A stretch of 64,000 bases of DNA, from positions 62,001 to 126,000 of the forward strand of contig NZ_BMSX01000025.1 in the NCBI RefSeq assembly GCF_014649375.1, written 5' to 3'. A program made the translations under genes and the position numbers. The notes beneath the pieces were generated by a model. It saw nothing but the letters and a program-made list of their open reading frames with translations, made no database searches and was not told where the DNA came from. Below are positions 43,475-52,969 of the stretch, in pieces. The stretch comes from Streptomyces aurantiogriseus (lineage in GTDB: Bacteria; Actinomycetota; Actinomycetes; Streptomycetales; Streptomycetaceae). The first letter of the stretch is position 1. Each line of letters opens with the position of its first letter.

Positions 43475-44422
43475 TCAGAGCACCTTCTTGTCGGTCGTGC
43501 TGTCGGCCGGGCCGTCGGAGGAGGTCGCGTCGTCCGGGCCGGGAGAGGAATTGTCCCCCGAGGCGGCAGCTGCGCCGTTGGCCGGAGCCGTCGCCTCCGG
43601 CTCCCATGGCTCGTCCTCCTCCTGCGGGCGGCGCAGCAGGGCGATCGAGCCGGAGACGGTTGTCGCCTTCAGGCTGCCGTTGCCCGTGCCGAGCCGGCCG
43701 GTGATGCGCTTGGCGCCCCACTGGCCGCTGACCCGGAGGTCCTCGAAGGCGTTGGAGACCGAGCCGCTCGCCGTGTTGGCCTCCACCTCCGCGTCCGCCG
43801 GGTGCGGCAGCCGGATGGCGATCTCACCGGAGACGCTGGTCAGGCTGATGTCGGTGGGGCGGCTCGTCGGGTCGAGGTCGACGATCATCGACCCGCTCAC
43901 CGAGTCGGCCTTCACGGAGGAGCCCGCCTCGACCACGGTCAGATCCCCGGAGACGGAGTTGAAACGCAGGTCGCCGGTGAGGGCCTGGGCCTCCACGCTC
44001 CCGGAGACGGTGTCCGCGCGCACCGGACCCGTGAGCCGCACCAGCGTCGTGTCCCCGGAGACGCCCTTCACCTCGGCGCGCCCGTCGATGCCGGAGACGA
44101 CCGCCCCGGCGCTCACCGCGCCCACCTCCACGCGCGTGCCCGCCGGGACGGCCAGCGAGACCACGGCACTGCGCCGCCACCCCTTGCGGTCGAGCCACTT
44201 GAGGAAGCCCTTCCAGGGCAGATCCTCGTACGCCACCGTCAAGGTCCCGTCGCGGTGGGTCACGACCAGGGGTGGTCCCTCGATCCGGGACACCTCCAGG
44301 CGGGCGGAACCCTCGTCGGTCCCCACCACGTTCACCGTGCCGGCGACGATCCGGACGTGCAGATCGCTCACCGGCTCGTCGAAGGAGAGCTTGCTGGGCT
44401 CAGCGACGGACCACTCGGACAT
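43475..44422 (-). CDS. DUF4097 beta-helical repeat protein
   Basis: A 315-residue protein of the DUF4097/adhesin-like family. After ~90 residues, repeated strands of the form V.GVSGDT.L, ADTVSGSVEAQ, FNSVSGDLTV, ADSVSGSMIV, LTSVSGEIAI and ANTASGSVS (six or more 'xVSGx' turns about 20 residues apart) form a beta-helix. No signal peptide is visible. The acidic C-terminal tail is low-complexity. Function is unknown; such proteins are often paired with PadR or anti-sigma genes. Confidence 0.87.
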   Translation of the reverse strand: MSEWSVAEPSKLSFDEPVSDLHVRIVAGTVNVVGTDEGSARLEVSRIEGPPLVVTHRDGTLTVAYEDLPWKGFLKWLDRKGWRRSAVVSLAVPAGTRVEVGAVSAGAVVSGIDGRAEVKGVSGDTTLVRLTGPVRADTVSGSVEAQALTGDLRFNSVSGDLTVVEAGSSVKADSVSGSMIVDLDPTSRPTDISLTSVSGEIAIRLPHPADAEVEANTASGSVSNAFEDLRVSGQWGAKRITGRLGTGNGSLKATTVSGSIALLRRPQEEDEPWEPEATAPANGAAAASGDNSSPGPDDATSSDGPADSTTDKKVL

Positions 44423-44468
44423 GGTGCAGACCTCCTCGACGACGCGACATCACATCCCCGGACACGCC

Positions 44469-44500
44469 ATATCGCGTCTCCCGTAATTCACGATATATCG
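44469..44500. promoter_or_regulatory. Candidate PadR operator
   Basis: ATATCG (44469-44474) and CGATAT (44491-44496) are inverted 22 bp apart, and CGATATATCG (44491-44500) is itself a perfect palindrome, in an AT-rich patch 47-78 bp upstream of the DUF4097 start. Confidence 0.6.
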
Positions 44501-44615
44501 CGGCCATCGAAAGTCAAGGCACCGCAAGGCACCTGTTCCAGTGGTACCAACGACGAAGGGCGCCCCTGGGGGCGCCCACACGCGAATCGACCCGACGACA
44601 GGCCTCCGGCCCGAC

Positions 44616-44795
44616 CTACTCGTCGTCCTCGTCGTCCAGCCGAGCCAGCCACGTCGCCAGCCGCTCCACCGGCACCTCGAAGTCCGGGTTCAGATCGACG
44701 AACGTCCGCAGCTGCTCGGCGAGCCACTCGAAGGTGACCTCCTCCTCGCCGCGCCGCTTCTCCAGCTCTTCGATGCCACGGTCCGTGAAGTACAT
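44616..44795 (-). CDS. Small acidic protein, DUF6104-like
   Basis: A 59-residue protein, MYFTDRGIEELEKRRGEEEV at the N-terminus and ending LARLDDEDDE. It is fully helical and acidic, with a conserved-looking EEVTFEWLAEQLRTFVDL core, and I recall similar proteins upstream of or beside sucA/kgd in Streptomyces. The other frames here have no protein-like composition. Function unknown. A hairpin, GGGCGCCCC/GGGGCGCCC, lies downstream near 44558-44577. Confidence 0.8.
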   Translation of the reverse strand: MYFTDRGIEELEKRRGEEEVTFEWLAEQLRTFVDLNPDFEVPVERLATWLARLDDEDDE

Positions 44796-44820
44796 GGGTC
44801 AAGGATAAGTGCGCGGAAAC

Positions 44821-44859
44821 GGCCGGGCCGCACCCCCACGAGAGGGGTGCGGCCCGGCC
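44821..44859. terminator. Terminator of kgd
   Basis: GGCCGGGCCGCACCCC (44821-44836) and GGGGTGCGGCCCGGCC (44844-44859) pair perfectly, 21 bp past the kgd stop on the minus strand. Confidence 0.88.
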
Positions 44860-44880
44860 GGGTACGCCTGTCGAGAGCGG

Positions 44881-47800
44881 TTACGCCTCGAACACCTCAC
44901 GCACCAGCTGCTCCTGCTCGGCCTGGTGGCGCTTCGCCGAGCCGACCGCCGGGGACGAGCCGTGCGGCCGCGAGATGCGGCGCAGGCGCTCGCCGTGCGG
45001 GACGTCGGCGCCGACGGCCAGGTCCAGGTGGTCGATCAGGTTCAGGGCGATGAACGGCCAGGCGCCCTGGTTGGCCGGCTCCTCCTGGGCCCACAGGTAC
45101 TTCTCGGCGTTCGGGTACTTGGCGATCTCCGCCTGGAGCTCGGCACCCGGCAGCGGGTACAGGCGCTCGATGCGGATGATCGCGGTGTCCGTGACGCCGC
45201 GCTTCTGACGCTCGGCCTCGAGGTCGTAGTAGACCTTGCCGGCGCAGAAGACGACCTTGCGGACCGCGGCCGGGTCGGCCGACACGTCGCCGATGACCGG
45301 GCGGAACTGGCCGCTCGTGAACTCGTCCGCCTTGGAGGCCGCGGCCTTCAGGCGCAGCATCGACTTCGGGGTGAAGACGACCAGCGGCTTGTGGTGCGGG
45401 TTGTGCACCTGCCACCGCAGGAGGTGGAAGTAGTTCGACGGCAGGGTCGGCATCGCGACCGTCATGTTGTTCTGGGCGCAGAGCTGGAGGAAGCGCTCCG
45501 GGCGGGCGGAGGAGTGGTCCGGGCCCTGGCCCTCGTAGCCGTGCGGGAGGAGCAGGGTGACGCCGGACGTCTGGCCCCACTTCTGCTCGGCCGAGGAGAT
45601 GAACTCGTCGACGACCGTCTGCGCGCCGTTGACGAAGTCGCCGAACTGCGCCTCCCACATCACGAGCGCGTCCGGGCGGGCCAGCGAGTAGCCGTACTCG
45701 AAGCCCATCGCCGCGTACTCGGAGAGCAGGGAGTTGTAGACGTTCAGGCGGGCCTGGTCCTCGGACAGGTAGAGCAGCGGGGTGAAGTCCTCGCCCGTCT
45801 CACGGTCGATGATCACCGCGTGCCGCTGGCCGAACGTGCCGCGCTGGGAGTCCTGGCCCGCCAGACGGACCGGGACGCCCTCGAGCAGCAGCGAGCCGAT
45901 GGCGAGGGTCTCGCCCATGCCCCAGTCGATGGTGCCGTCCTCGACCATCGCCGCGCGGCGCTGCAGCTGCGGCAGCAGACGCGGGTGGACGGTGATGTGG
46001 TCCGGGACGTTGACCTGGGACTCGGCGATGCGCTTGACGACCTCCGTGGAGATCGCGGTCGGGACCGCGACCGGGAAGCCGTCCTGCGGGTCCTGGGAGG
46101 TGCCCGGAGCCGGCTGCGCGGTGGCCTCGCGGACCTCCGTGAAGACCTTCTCCAGCTGGCCCTGGTAGTCCTGCAGCGCCTGCTCGGCCTCTTCCAGGGT
46201 GATGTCGCCGCGACCGATCAGGGACTCGGTGTACAGCTTGCGCACCGAGCGCTTCTTGTCGATCAGGTCGTACATCAGCGGCTGGGTGAAGGCCGGGTTG
46301 TCCGACTCGTTGTGACCGCGGCGGCGGTAGCAGATGAGGTCGATCACCACGTCCTTGTTGAACGCCTGGCGGAACTCGAAGGCCAGACGTGCGACGCGGA
46401 CCACGGCCTCCGGGTCGTCGCCGTTCACGTGGAAGATCGGGGCCTCGATCATGCGGGCCACGTCCGTGGCGTACATCGAGGAACGCGACGACTCGGGCGC
46501 CGCGGTGAAGCCGACCTGGTTGTTGATGACGATGTGGACCGTGCCGCCGGTGCGGTAGCCGCGCAGCTGCGACATGTTCAGGGTCTCGGCCACCACGCCC
46601 TGGCCCGCGAAGGCCGCGTCGCCGTGGATCGCCACCGGCAGGACCGTGAAGTCCGTGCCGCCCTTGTTGATGACGTCCTGCTTGGCGCGCGCGACGCCCT
46701 CCAGGACCGGGTCCACGGCCTCCAGGTGCGAGGGGTTCGCGACCAGGCTGACCTTGATCTGCTCGCCGTCGAGGCCGGTGAAGGTGCCCTCGGCGCCCAG
46801 GTGGTACTTCACGTCGCCGGAGCCGTGCATCGACTTCGGGTCGAGGTTGCCCTCGAACTCGCGGAAGATCTGCGCGTACGACTTGCCGACGATGTTGGCG
46901 AGCACGTTCAGGCGGCCGCGGTGGGCCATGCCGATGACGACCTCGTCCAGGCGGGACTCGGCAGCCGAGTCCAGCACCGCGTCCAGCAGCGGGATGACGG
47001 ACTCGCCGCCCTCCAGGGAGAAGCGCTTCTGGCCGACGTACTTCGTCTGCAGGAAGGTCTCGAAGGCCTCAGCGGCGTTCAGACGGCGCAGGATGCGCAG
47101 CTGCTCCTCGCGCTCCGGCTTGGTGTGGCCGCGCTCCACGCGGTCCTGGATCCACTTGCGCTGCTTCGGGTCCTGGATGTGCATGAACTCGATGCCGGTG
47201 GTGCGGCAGTACGAGTCGCGCAGCACGCCGAGGATGTCGCGCAGCTTCATCAGGGACTTGCCGGAGAAGCCGCCGACCGCGAACTCGCGCTCCAGGTCCC
47301 ACAGGGTGAGGCCGTGCTCGGTGATGTCCAGGTCGGGGTGCTTGCGCTGGCGGTACTCCAGCGGGTCGGTGTCGGCCATGACGTGGCCGCGGACCCGGTA
47401 GGAGTGGATCAGCTCGAAGACACGGGCGGCCTTGGTGACGTCGTCGTCGTGGCTGGCGTCGATGTCCTTGAGCCAGCGGACCGGCTCGTAGGGGATGCGC
47501 AGGGCCTCGAAGATGTCGTCGTAGAAGCCGTTCTCGCCGAGGAGGAGGTTGGCGACGGCGCGCAGGAACTCGCCGGAGGCGGCGCCCTGGATGACCCGGT
47601 GGTCGTAGGTCGACGTGAGCGTCATGACCTTCGAGATGCCGAGCTTGTTGAGGGTGTCCTGGCTGGTGCCCTGGAACTCCGCCGGGTAGTCCATCGAGCC
47701 GACGCCCATGATGACCGACTGGCCGGGCATCAGACGCGGCACGGAGTGGACGGTGCCGAGGCCACCGGGGTTGGTCAGGGAGACCGTGACGCCGGTGAAG

Positions 47801-48675
47801 TCGTCCATCGTCAGCTTGTTGTCGCGGGCGCGACGGACGATGTCCTCGTAGGCCTGCCAGAACTCGAAGAAGTTCAGCGTCTCGGCCTTCTTGATGGCGG
47901 CCACGACGAGCTGGCGGTCGCCGTTGGGCTTCACCAGGTCGATGGCCAGGCCGAGGTTGACGTGCGGCGGCTTGATGAGGGTCGGCTTGCCGTCCTTCTC
48001 GCCGAACGACCAGTTCATCGACGGCATGGCCTTGATGGCCTGCACCATCGCGAAGCCGATCAGGTGCGTGAAGGAGATCTTCCCGCCCCGGGCGCGCTTC
48101 AGGTGGTTGTTGATGACGATGCGGTTGTCGAACAGCAGCTTCACCGGGACCGCGCGCACGGACGTGGCCGTGGGCAGCTCCAGGGAGGCGTTCATGTTCT
48201 TGGCGACCGCGGCGGACGGGCCGCGCAGCGTCACGTACTCCGGGCCGTCGGGGGCCGCGGTGACGGGCTCGGCCTTCGCCGGGGCGGCGGCCGGCTTGGC
48301 CGCCGGGGCGGGCTTCGCGGGAGCCGGGGCGGCGGCCGCGGGCTTCGGGGCGGCCGGGGCCGGCACGGTGGCCGGAGCAGCGGGCGCGGCCTGGGCCGGA
48401 GCGGCCGGGGCGGCGGGCGCCGCCGGGGGCGTGGTGGTGGTCCCTGCGGCCCCCGCGGCCGCAGTACCCGCCGGAGCCGGAGCGCTGGCGGCCCCCGGCT
48501 TGTAGTCGGCGAAGAAGTCCCACCAGGCACGGTCTACAGAATTCGGGTCCTGGAGGTACTGCTGATAGATCTCGTCGACGAGCCACTCGTTGGGCCCGAA
48601 GGCCGCGGCGGGGTTCTTGCCCGCTCGGTCGGCGTCGGTCGAGATGCTCGAGTTACTGGGGGACTGTGGCGACAC
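44881..48675 (-). CDS. kgd: Multifunctional 2-oxoglutarate dehydrogenase E1/E2-like (alpha-ketoglutarate decarboxylase)
   Basis: TCA-cycle enzyme of 1264 residues (GTG 48675) or 1273 (GTG 48702). N-terminal helix FGPNEWLVDEIYQQYLQDPN; an Ala/Pro linker (~65-145); an acyltransferase-like domain with the E2 motif DHRVIQGAASGEF; then the thiamine-diphosphate E1 portion (GMAHRGRLNVLANI, GDAAFAGQGVVAETLN, NNQVGFT). The E2-E1 fusion without lipoyl domain is the actinobacterial form, which partners a separate lipoyl protein and is inhibited by GarA-type FHA proteins in Mycobacterium. Start 48675 is favoured because VSPQSPSNSS is the N-terminus I recall for homologues. Confidence 0.93.
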   Translation of the reverse strand: MSPQSPSNSSISTDADRAGKNPAAAFGPNEWLVDEIYQQYLQDPNSVDRAWWDFFADYKPGAASAPAPAGTAAAGAAGTTTTPPAAPAAPAAPAQAAPAAPATVPAPAAPKPAAAAPAPAKPAPAAKPAAAPAKAEPVTAAPDGPEYVTLRGPSAAVAKNMNASLELPTATSVRAVPVKLLFDNRIVINNHLKRARGGKISFTHLIGFAMVQAIKAMPSMNWSFGEKDGKPTLIKPPHVNLGLAIDLVKPNGDRQLVVAAIKKAETLNFFEFWQAYEDIVRRARDNKLTMDDFTGVTVSLTNPGGLGTVHSVPRLMPGQSVIMGVGSMDYPAEFQGTSQDTLNKLGISKVMTLTSTYDHRVIQGAASGEFLRAVANLLLGENGFYDDIFEALRIPYEPVRWLKDIDASHDDDVTKAARVFELIHSYRVRGHVMADTDPLEYRQRKHPDLDITEHGLTLWDLEREFAVGGFSGKSLMKLRDILGVLRDSYCRTTGIEFMHIQDPKQRKWIQDRVERGHTKPEREEQLRILRRLNAAEAFETFLQTKYVGQKRFSLEGGESVIPLLDAVLDSAAESRLDEVVIGMAHRGRLNVLANIVGKSYAQIFREFEGNLDPKSMHGSGDVKYHLGAEGTFTGLDGEQIKVSLVANPSHLEAVDPVLEGVARAKQDVINKGGTDFTVLPVAIHGDAAFAGQGVVAETLNMSQLRGYRTGGTVHIVINNQVGFTAAPESSRSSMYATDVARMIEAPIFHVNGDDPEAVVRVARLAFEFRQAFNKDVVIDLICYRRRGHNESDNPAFTQPLMYDLIDKKRSVRKLYTESLIGRGDITLEEAEQALQDYQGQLEKVFTEVREATAQPAPGTSQDPQDGFPVAVPTAISTEVVKRIAESQVNVPDHITVHPRLLPQLQRRAAMVEDGTIDWGMGETLAIGSLLLEGVPVRLAGQDSQRGTFGQRHAVIIDRETGEDFTPLLYLSEDQARLNVYNSLLSEYAAMGFEYGYSLARPDALVMWEAQFGDFVNGAQTVVDEFISSAEQKWGQTSGVTLLLPHGYEGQGPDHSSARPERFLQLCAQNNMTVAMPTLPSNYFHLLRWQVHNPHHKPLVVFTPKSMLRLKAAASKADEFTSGQFRPVIGDVSADPAAVRKVVFCAGKVYYDLEAERQKRGVTDTAIIRIERLYPLPGAELQAEIAKYPNAEKYLWAQEEPANQGAWPFIALNLIDHLDLAVGADVPHGERLRRISRPHGSSPAVGSAKRHQAEQEQLVREVFEA

Positions 48676-48976
48676 GGCGGCAACCGCCCTCTTCCGCTTC
48701 ACAAGGTGATGGACAGCGGGAATAAAGGCTACGCCTCCCAGCGGGTGAAGGTCAGGTCAGCCCGCTGCTTCGTCGTGTAAGTCACATCAAAGAGCGTGTT
48801 TCGAGGGTGGAAATGGCGGGAAACAAGCGCGGTTGCCCTGCAAAAAGGATGGGTTGACGCAGGTCGCGCACCTGAACGTACGGACCCCCTCCGGCCTGCG
48901 CCGGTGCTCTGCCTGATCACACGTGTCCGGCTGCGCGGACACCGGTGGATCTTGTGGCTCCGCTTCGCACTTTACG

Positions 48977-50080
48977 TCAACTTGGCACGGAAGGCTCTCC
49001 CGGAAGGGTGATAAGAATCCGGCAACCCCGCTCGGATTCGGCCACCCCGATCCGGCCTCCGTGGAGATCGACCGCCCAGCGGGCGATCGCGAGCCCCAGT
49101 CCCGTGCCGCCGTCGCTGCCCGGACCGTGCGGCCGGCGGACGGCCCCGCGGTTGAACCGCTCGAAGACGCGGCGCCACTCGGAGCGCGGAATGCCGGGGC
49201 CCTCGTCCAGGACCTCCAGCTCCAGCGACTCCGGCTGCGGTCCGCGCCGCGCCTTCACCGTCACCCGCCCGTGCGGCGGGCTGTGCTTGACCGCGTTGTC
49301 GATGAGGTTGGCGACGACCTGGTGGATGCGCTCCGGGTCCGCGTGCGCGGTCAGCTCCGGCGGCGAGACGTCCAGGTGCAGATGGACGTCCGTCCGTGTG
49401 TGACTGCCGCCCGAGCCCATGGTCGCGCGCGCGGAGGCCACCATGTTGGCCTCCTTCAGCACCCCGGACAGATACGGCCACACCTCGAACCGCCGCTTGC
49501 GCAGCGGTACGACGCCGTTGTCCAGCCGGGACAGGTCGAGGAGCGTCTCCACGAGACGTCCCAGCCGCTCCGTCTGCTTCAGCGCCGTCCGCATGGTCTC
49601 GGGGTCGGCCTCCGCGATGCCGTCGACCACGTTCTCCAGGACCGCGCGCAGGCCCGCGATGGGCGTGCGCAGCTCGTGCGAGACGTTGGCCACCAGCTCC
49701 TTGCGCTGACGGTCCTGGGCCTCCAGCTCGTCGGCCATGACGTTGATCGTCTGGGCGAGGTCGCCCAGCTCGTCGCGGCGGTTCTCGCGGACCCGGCGGG
49801 TGTAGTCGCCGTGCGAGATGGACCGGGCCACCGTGTTCATCTCGTCCAGCGGCGCGGTGAGCGAATGCGCCACGAACTGCGTAATCAGCAGTGTGGCGAT
49901 CATTGAGAAGACCGTGATGAAGCGCAGCTCGGTCTCGGTGCGCATGGCGATCATCATCAGCCCGGTGGTGATCAGCACCGAGATGACGACCAGCGCTCCC
50001 AGCTTGGTCTTGATCGAGAACGGGCGTACGCCGCCCCAGGGCTCCCCGGGGCTTCTCGGTGCGTCCGGCCCGCCGCTCAT
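48977..50080 (-). CDS. Two-component sensor histidine kinase
   Basis: A 367-residue membrane kinase: helices at ~25-45 and ~50-70 with almost no extracellular loop between them, HAMP (SLTAPLDEMNTVARSISHGD), HisKA with NVSHELRTPIAGLRA, and HATPase (NLIDNAVKHS, DEGPGIP, GGTGLGLAIARW). The near absence of an external sensor suggests membrane or intracellular sensing. ATG 50080 overlaps the regulator stop (ATGA). Confidence 0.92.
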   Translation of the reverse strand: MSGGPDAPRSPGEPWGGVRPFSIKTKLGALVVISVLITTGLMMIAMRTETELRFITVFSMIATLLITQFVAHSLTAPLDEMNTVARSISHGDYTRRVRENRRDELGDLAQTINVMADELEAQDRQRKELVANVSHELRTPIAGLRAVLENVVDGIAEADPETMRTALKQTERLGRLVETLLDLSRLDNGVVPLRKRRFEVWPYLSGVLKEANMVASARATMGSGGSHTRTDVHLHLDVSPPELTAHADPERIHQVVANLIDNAVKHSPPHGRVTVKARRGPQPESLELEVLDEGPGIPRSEWRRVFERFNRGAVRRPHGPGSDGGTGLGLAIARWAVDLHGGRIGVAESERGCRILITLPGEPSVPS

Positions 50081-50817
50081 GGTGTCGGCGTCTCCAGCGC
50101 GTAGCCCACGCCGTGCACCGTACGGATCCGCTCGGCCCCGATCTTCCGGCGCAGCGCCTTGATGTGGCTGTCGACGGTGCGGGTGCCGGAGGCGTCCGCC
50201 CAGTCCCACACCTCGGCGAGGAGTTGCTCACGGGAGAGCACCGCGCGCGGGGTGTTGGCCAGGCAGACCAGCAGGTCGAACTCGGTGGGCGTGAGGTGCA
50301 CGTCCTCGCTGCGCACCCGTACCCGGCGCTGGGCGTGGTCGATCTCCAGCTCGCCGAGGCGCAGGATGCCGCTCCTCGGCGTCGCCGCGGCCAGCGCGGC
50401 CCGCTCGACGCGGCGCAGCAGCACGTGCACGCGTGCCGCCAGTTCCCGCATCGAGAACGGCTTGGTCATGTAGTCGTCGGCGCCCACGCCGAGCCCGACC
50501 AGCATGTCGGTCTCGTCGTCGCGCGCGGTGAGCATCAGCACCGGCACCGGGCGGGCGGCCTGCACACGACGGCAGACCTCCAGACCGTCGAAGCCGGGCA
50601 GCATGATGTCGAGGATCAGCAGATCGGGCTGCCAGGCCTCTGCGGTGTCGACGGCCGCCGGACCGTCGCCTGCCGTTTGCACGAGGAATCCCTCGGCGCG
50701 CAGGCGGGCCGCGATGGCGTCGACGATCGTCGGGTCGTCCTCCACGACCAGAACGCGGCGCTGTGCGCCCGGGGTCGCCGTCGTCGTGCCGTTGTGCGAG
50801 GTGTGTGTCTGCTCCAT
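50077..50817 (-). CDS. OmpR-family response regulator
   Basis: A 246-residue protein. The receiver domain (RRVLVVEDDPTIVDAIAARL, phospho-Asp in LLILDIMLPG, KPFSMREL) is followed by a winged-helix effector (LTPTEFDLLVCLANTP, VDSHIKALRRKIG). It is operonic with the kinase, overlapping by 4 bp, in that order. It corresponds by position to the pair beside sucA in S. coelicolor. ATG 50817. Confidence 0.93.
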   Translation of the reverse strand: MEQTHTSHNGTTTATPGAQRRVLVVEDDPTIVDAIAARLRAEGFLVQTAGDGPAAVDTAEAWQPDLLILDIMLPGFDGLEVCRRVQAARPVPVLMLTARDDETDMLVGLGVGADDYMTKPFSMRELAARVHVLLRRVERAALAAATPRSGILRLGELEIDHAQRRVRVRSEDVHLTPTEFDLLVCLANTPRAVLSREQLLAEVWDWADASGTRTVDSHIKALRRKIGAERIRTVHGVGYALETPTP

Positions 50818-50938
50818 CGCCCGCCCCTGAGGTGCTTTCCGGAATCAGTGGGGTGATCCCTTGTTTGCGCATGACTGCGGTTGACGCGTAAATGATCGGC
50901 GTCAGGGCAGCAACGTACCCGGAGTCACCGCGGCTTTG

Positions 50939-51628
50939 CTATCCAGGTCGAACGGCGGGTCGAACGGCGAGGTGCACGACGTCCGGCACGCCTCGGGCAA
51001 CAGGGATCTCTTCGGTACGCACCTGTTGGAACCCGGCATTCCCCAAGGTTCCCTCGAATTCCGGAGACGGCTGTGCGGACCATACGGCCAGTACCCCGCC
51101 GGGTCTCAACACCCGTGCGCAGCCTGCGAGTCCGGCCGGTGAGTAGAGGCTGTCGTTGCCCTCCGTGACGGTCCAGTCGGGCCCGTTGTCGATGTCCAGG
51201 CACAGCGCGTCGAACGTGGCGGATGTCTCATTGACGTAGTCGAGCAGATCCGCTTCCTCGATCTTTGTGCGCGGATCGGCGAGAGCGGGGCCGGAGAGGG
51301 CGGCGAGGGGGCCGTCGAGATGCCAGCCGATGACGGCGCGTTCGCGCTCGACGACCGTGATGCGGCCCCAGCGGGGGTCGGCGGCGGCGTGTGCCAGCGA
51401 GAAGCCGACGCCCAGGCCGCCGATCAGCACCTCCGGTGCGGGTCGCTCGTCCAGCGCGGTCAGGGCGGCGTCGACCAGCAGCCGCTCCGAACGGCCGTCG
51501 GAGGTGTCCATCAGGAAGCAGCCGTTGGCGATGATCTGGAGCAACTCGCCGTGCCGGCGCAGCACGACCTCGCCGTAAGGGCCCTCACGACGGTCCAGGA
51601 CTTCGGGGATGTCGTAGGAGAGGGGCAT
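50939..51628 (-). CDS. Spermidine-synthase-like methyltransferase-fold protein
   Basis: A 229-residue protein. ERLLVDAALTAL then PEVLIGGLGVGFSLAHAAAD is the nucleotide-binding loop of spermidine synthase-type proteins, and DALCLDIDNGPDWTVTEGND is the acidic motif. It lacks the N-terminal tetramerisation domain of true spermidine synthases, so the substrate is uncertain. ATG 51628. Confidence 0.83.
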   Translation of the reverse strand: MPLSYDIPEVLDRREGPYGEVVLRRHGELLQIIANGCFLMDTSDGRSERLLVDAALTALDERPAPEVLIGGLGVGFSLAHAAADPRWGRITVVERERAVIGWHLDGPLAALSGPALADPRTKIEEADLLDYVNETSATFDALCLDIDNGPDWTVTEGNDSLYSPAGLAGCARVLRPGGVLAVWSAQPSPEFEGTLGNAGFQQVRTEEIPVARGVPDVVHLAVRPAVRPG

Positions 51629-51859
51629 CCCTCCATCCTGGCACCGGACCTGACGGATGGTTGAGGAATTTTGGGCAGGGTCGTTCGTACGGGGGTGAGC
51701 GGGTGCGCGCGGTTGACGCCGCCGGTGCCGGGCCGGGCCGGAGCGCGACGGGGAGCGGGGAACCTTCGGAGTTGCTGTGAATCGGCTGTCGCGTGGCGTC
51801 GGTCACAGACAGAGGCGCGTGGGGCGCGAAGGGTGGAGGGAAACGGAAGGAGCGCCCTG

Positions 51860-52606
51860 GTGGAACGTACGGCACGCCCCGCCACGGCCGACGTGAGCGC
51901 TCCGTCGGCGCCGTTGCCCGAAGTCTCCGGCCTGCTGGACGGCGTGCCGCGGCAGCGGACGCCCGGGGCTGCGGCCCCGCGGACCAAGGCACGCCCGCGT
52001 CCCTGGCGGCTGCTGCCCACCCCGACCGGCACCCCGTTCACCTTCGGCTACGCGGTCGTCCTCGCCGTCACCTCCTACGTCGCCACCCACGCCGACCCCG
52101 CACTCGTACGGACCCTGCACCAGGCGTCCAGTACGGACGTGGCCCATCTGCTGCGGGAGCCGGTGCCGGTGTTGGTGGCCAGCGCGCTGTGGGTCGCGGG
52201 CGGGATCGCCTCGCCGTTCGTCCTCGGCTTCCTCGTCGTCCTCGCGGCGCTGGAGCGGCGCGTCGGCGGTGCCCGCACGGCCGGTGTCTTCCTGCTCGGG
52301 CACGTCCTGGCCACCCTGGCGACCGAGGTGCCTGTCGGCCTGGCCGTGTGGGTGGGCCACCTCCCCGACAGCTCGTTGCACCGGCTGGACTACGGCATCA
52401 GCTTCGGCGTCGCCGCGAGCGTGGGCGCGCTGGCGGGGGTGTTGACGCCGTGGCTGCGGTGGCCGTTGCTCGCGGTGTTCGGGGGGATGCTGGTGCAGGA
52501 ACTGATCGCGTTCACGGATCCGGTGACGAACTGGGGGCATCTGATCGCGTTGGGGGTCGGGGTGGGGACGTGGCCGTGGGTGCGGGGTGCGGCTGCGGCT
52601 GCGTAG
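51860..52606 (+). CDS. Rhomboid-like integral membrane protein
   Basis: A 248-residue protein. After ~55 polar residues there are about six helices (FTFGYAVVLAVTSYVATHAD, PVLVASALWVAGGIASPFVL, AGVFLLGHVLATLATEV, YGISFGVAASVGALAGVL). YGISFGVAAS resembles the rhomboid region where the catalytic GxSG usually lies, but Ser is followed by Phe and no clear active dyad is present, so it may be a pseudo-protease. GTG 51860 follows GGAGC by 8 bases. Confidence 0.7.
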   Translation: MERTARPATADVSAPSAPLPEVSGLLDGVPRQRTPGAAAPRTKARPRPWRLLPTPTGTPFTFGYAVVLAVTSYVATHADPALVRTLHQASSTDVAHLLREPVPVLVASALWVAGGIASPFVLGFLVVLAALERRVGGARTAGVFLLGHVLATLATEVPVGLAVWVGHLPDSSLHRLDYGISFGVAASVGALAGVLTPWLRWPLLAVFGGMLVQELIAFTDPVTNWGHLIALGVGVGTWPWVRGAAAAA

Positions 52607-52711
52607 CTTTTCGCCTCGGCTTCGCCATCGGCGGATGTGTTTCCCACCCGCACCGCCCGTGCGGCATTCGTTGTCGGGTGCGGGTGGCCCCTGTGGGGCG
52701 CGTCCGCCGTC

Positions 52712-52821
52712 GGCGGGTGCGGATGCGGGTGCAGTGCGGATGCCGCGCGGGTGCAGCGCGGGTGCAGTGCGGATGCCGCGCGGGTGCAGTGCGGATGCAG
52801 CGCGGGTGCAGTGCGGGTGCG
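52712..52821. repeat. 11-bp tandem repeat array
   Basis: Ten consecutive 11-bp units, alternating mainly between GCGCGGGTGCA and GTGCGGATGCC/A. The unit length is about one DNA turn. There is no gene in 52607-52969; the array follows the rhomboid-like gene, whose own last codons are GTGCGG/CTGCG-rich. Confidence 0.88.
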
Positions 52822-52969
52822 GGCGCGTTGTGGTTGGTCGTGTCCACGCTGCGGGGCCGCGTGTCGGTACAGGCCCGCGCTCTGATGACCTTGGCCATCC
52901 CCGGGTGCCTGCCGGGAGCCTCGGGGTGGCCCAGCTGTGTGAGCCGGTCGTCGTACGTCCGTCGGTTCG

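Noticed and set aside
44809..48780. Plus-strand open frame of about 1320 codons opposite kgd
   Set aside because: It mirrors kgd exactly and is rich in Val/Arg/Leu/Asp without motifs; kgd on the other strand is unambiguous.
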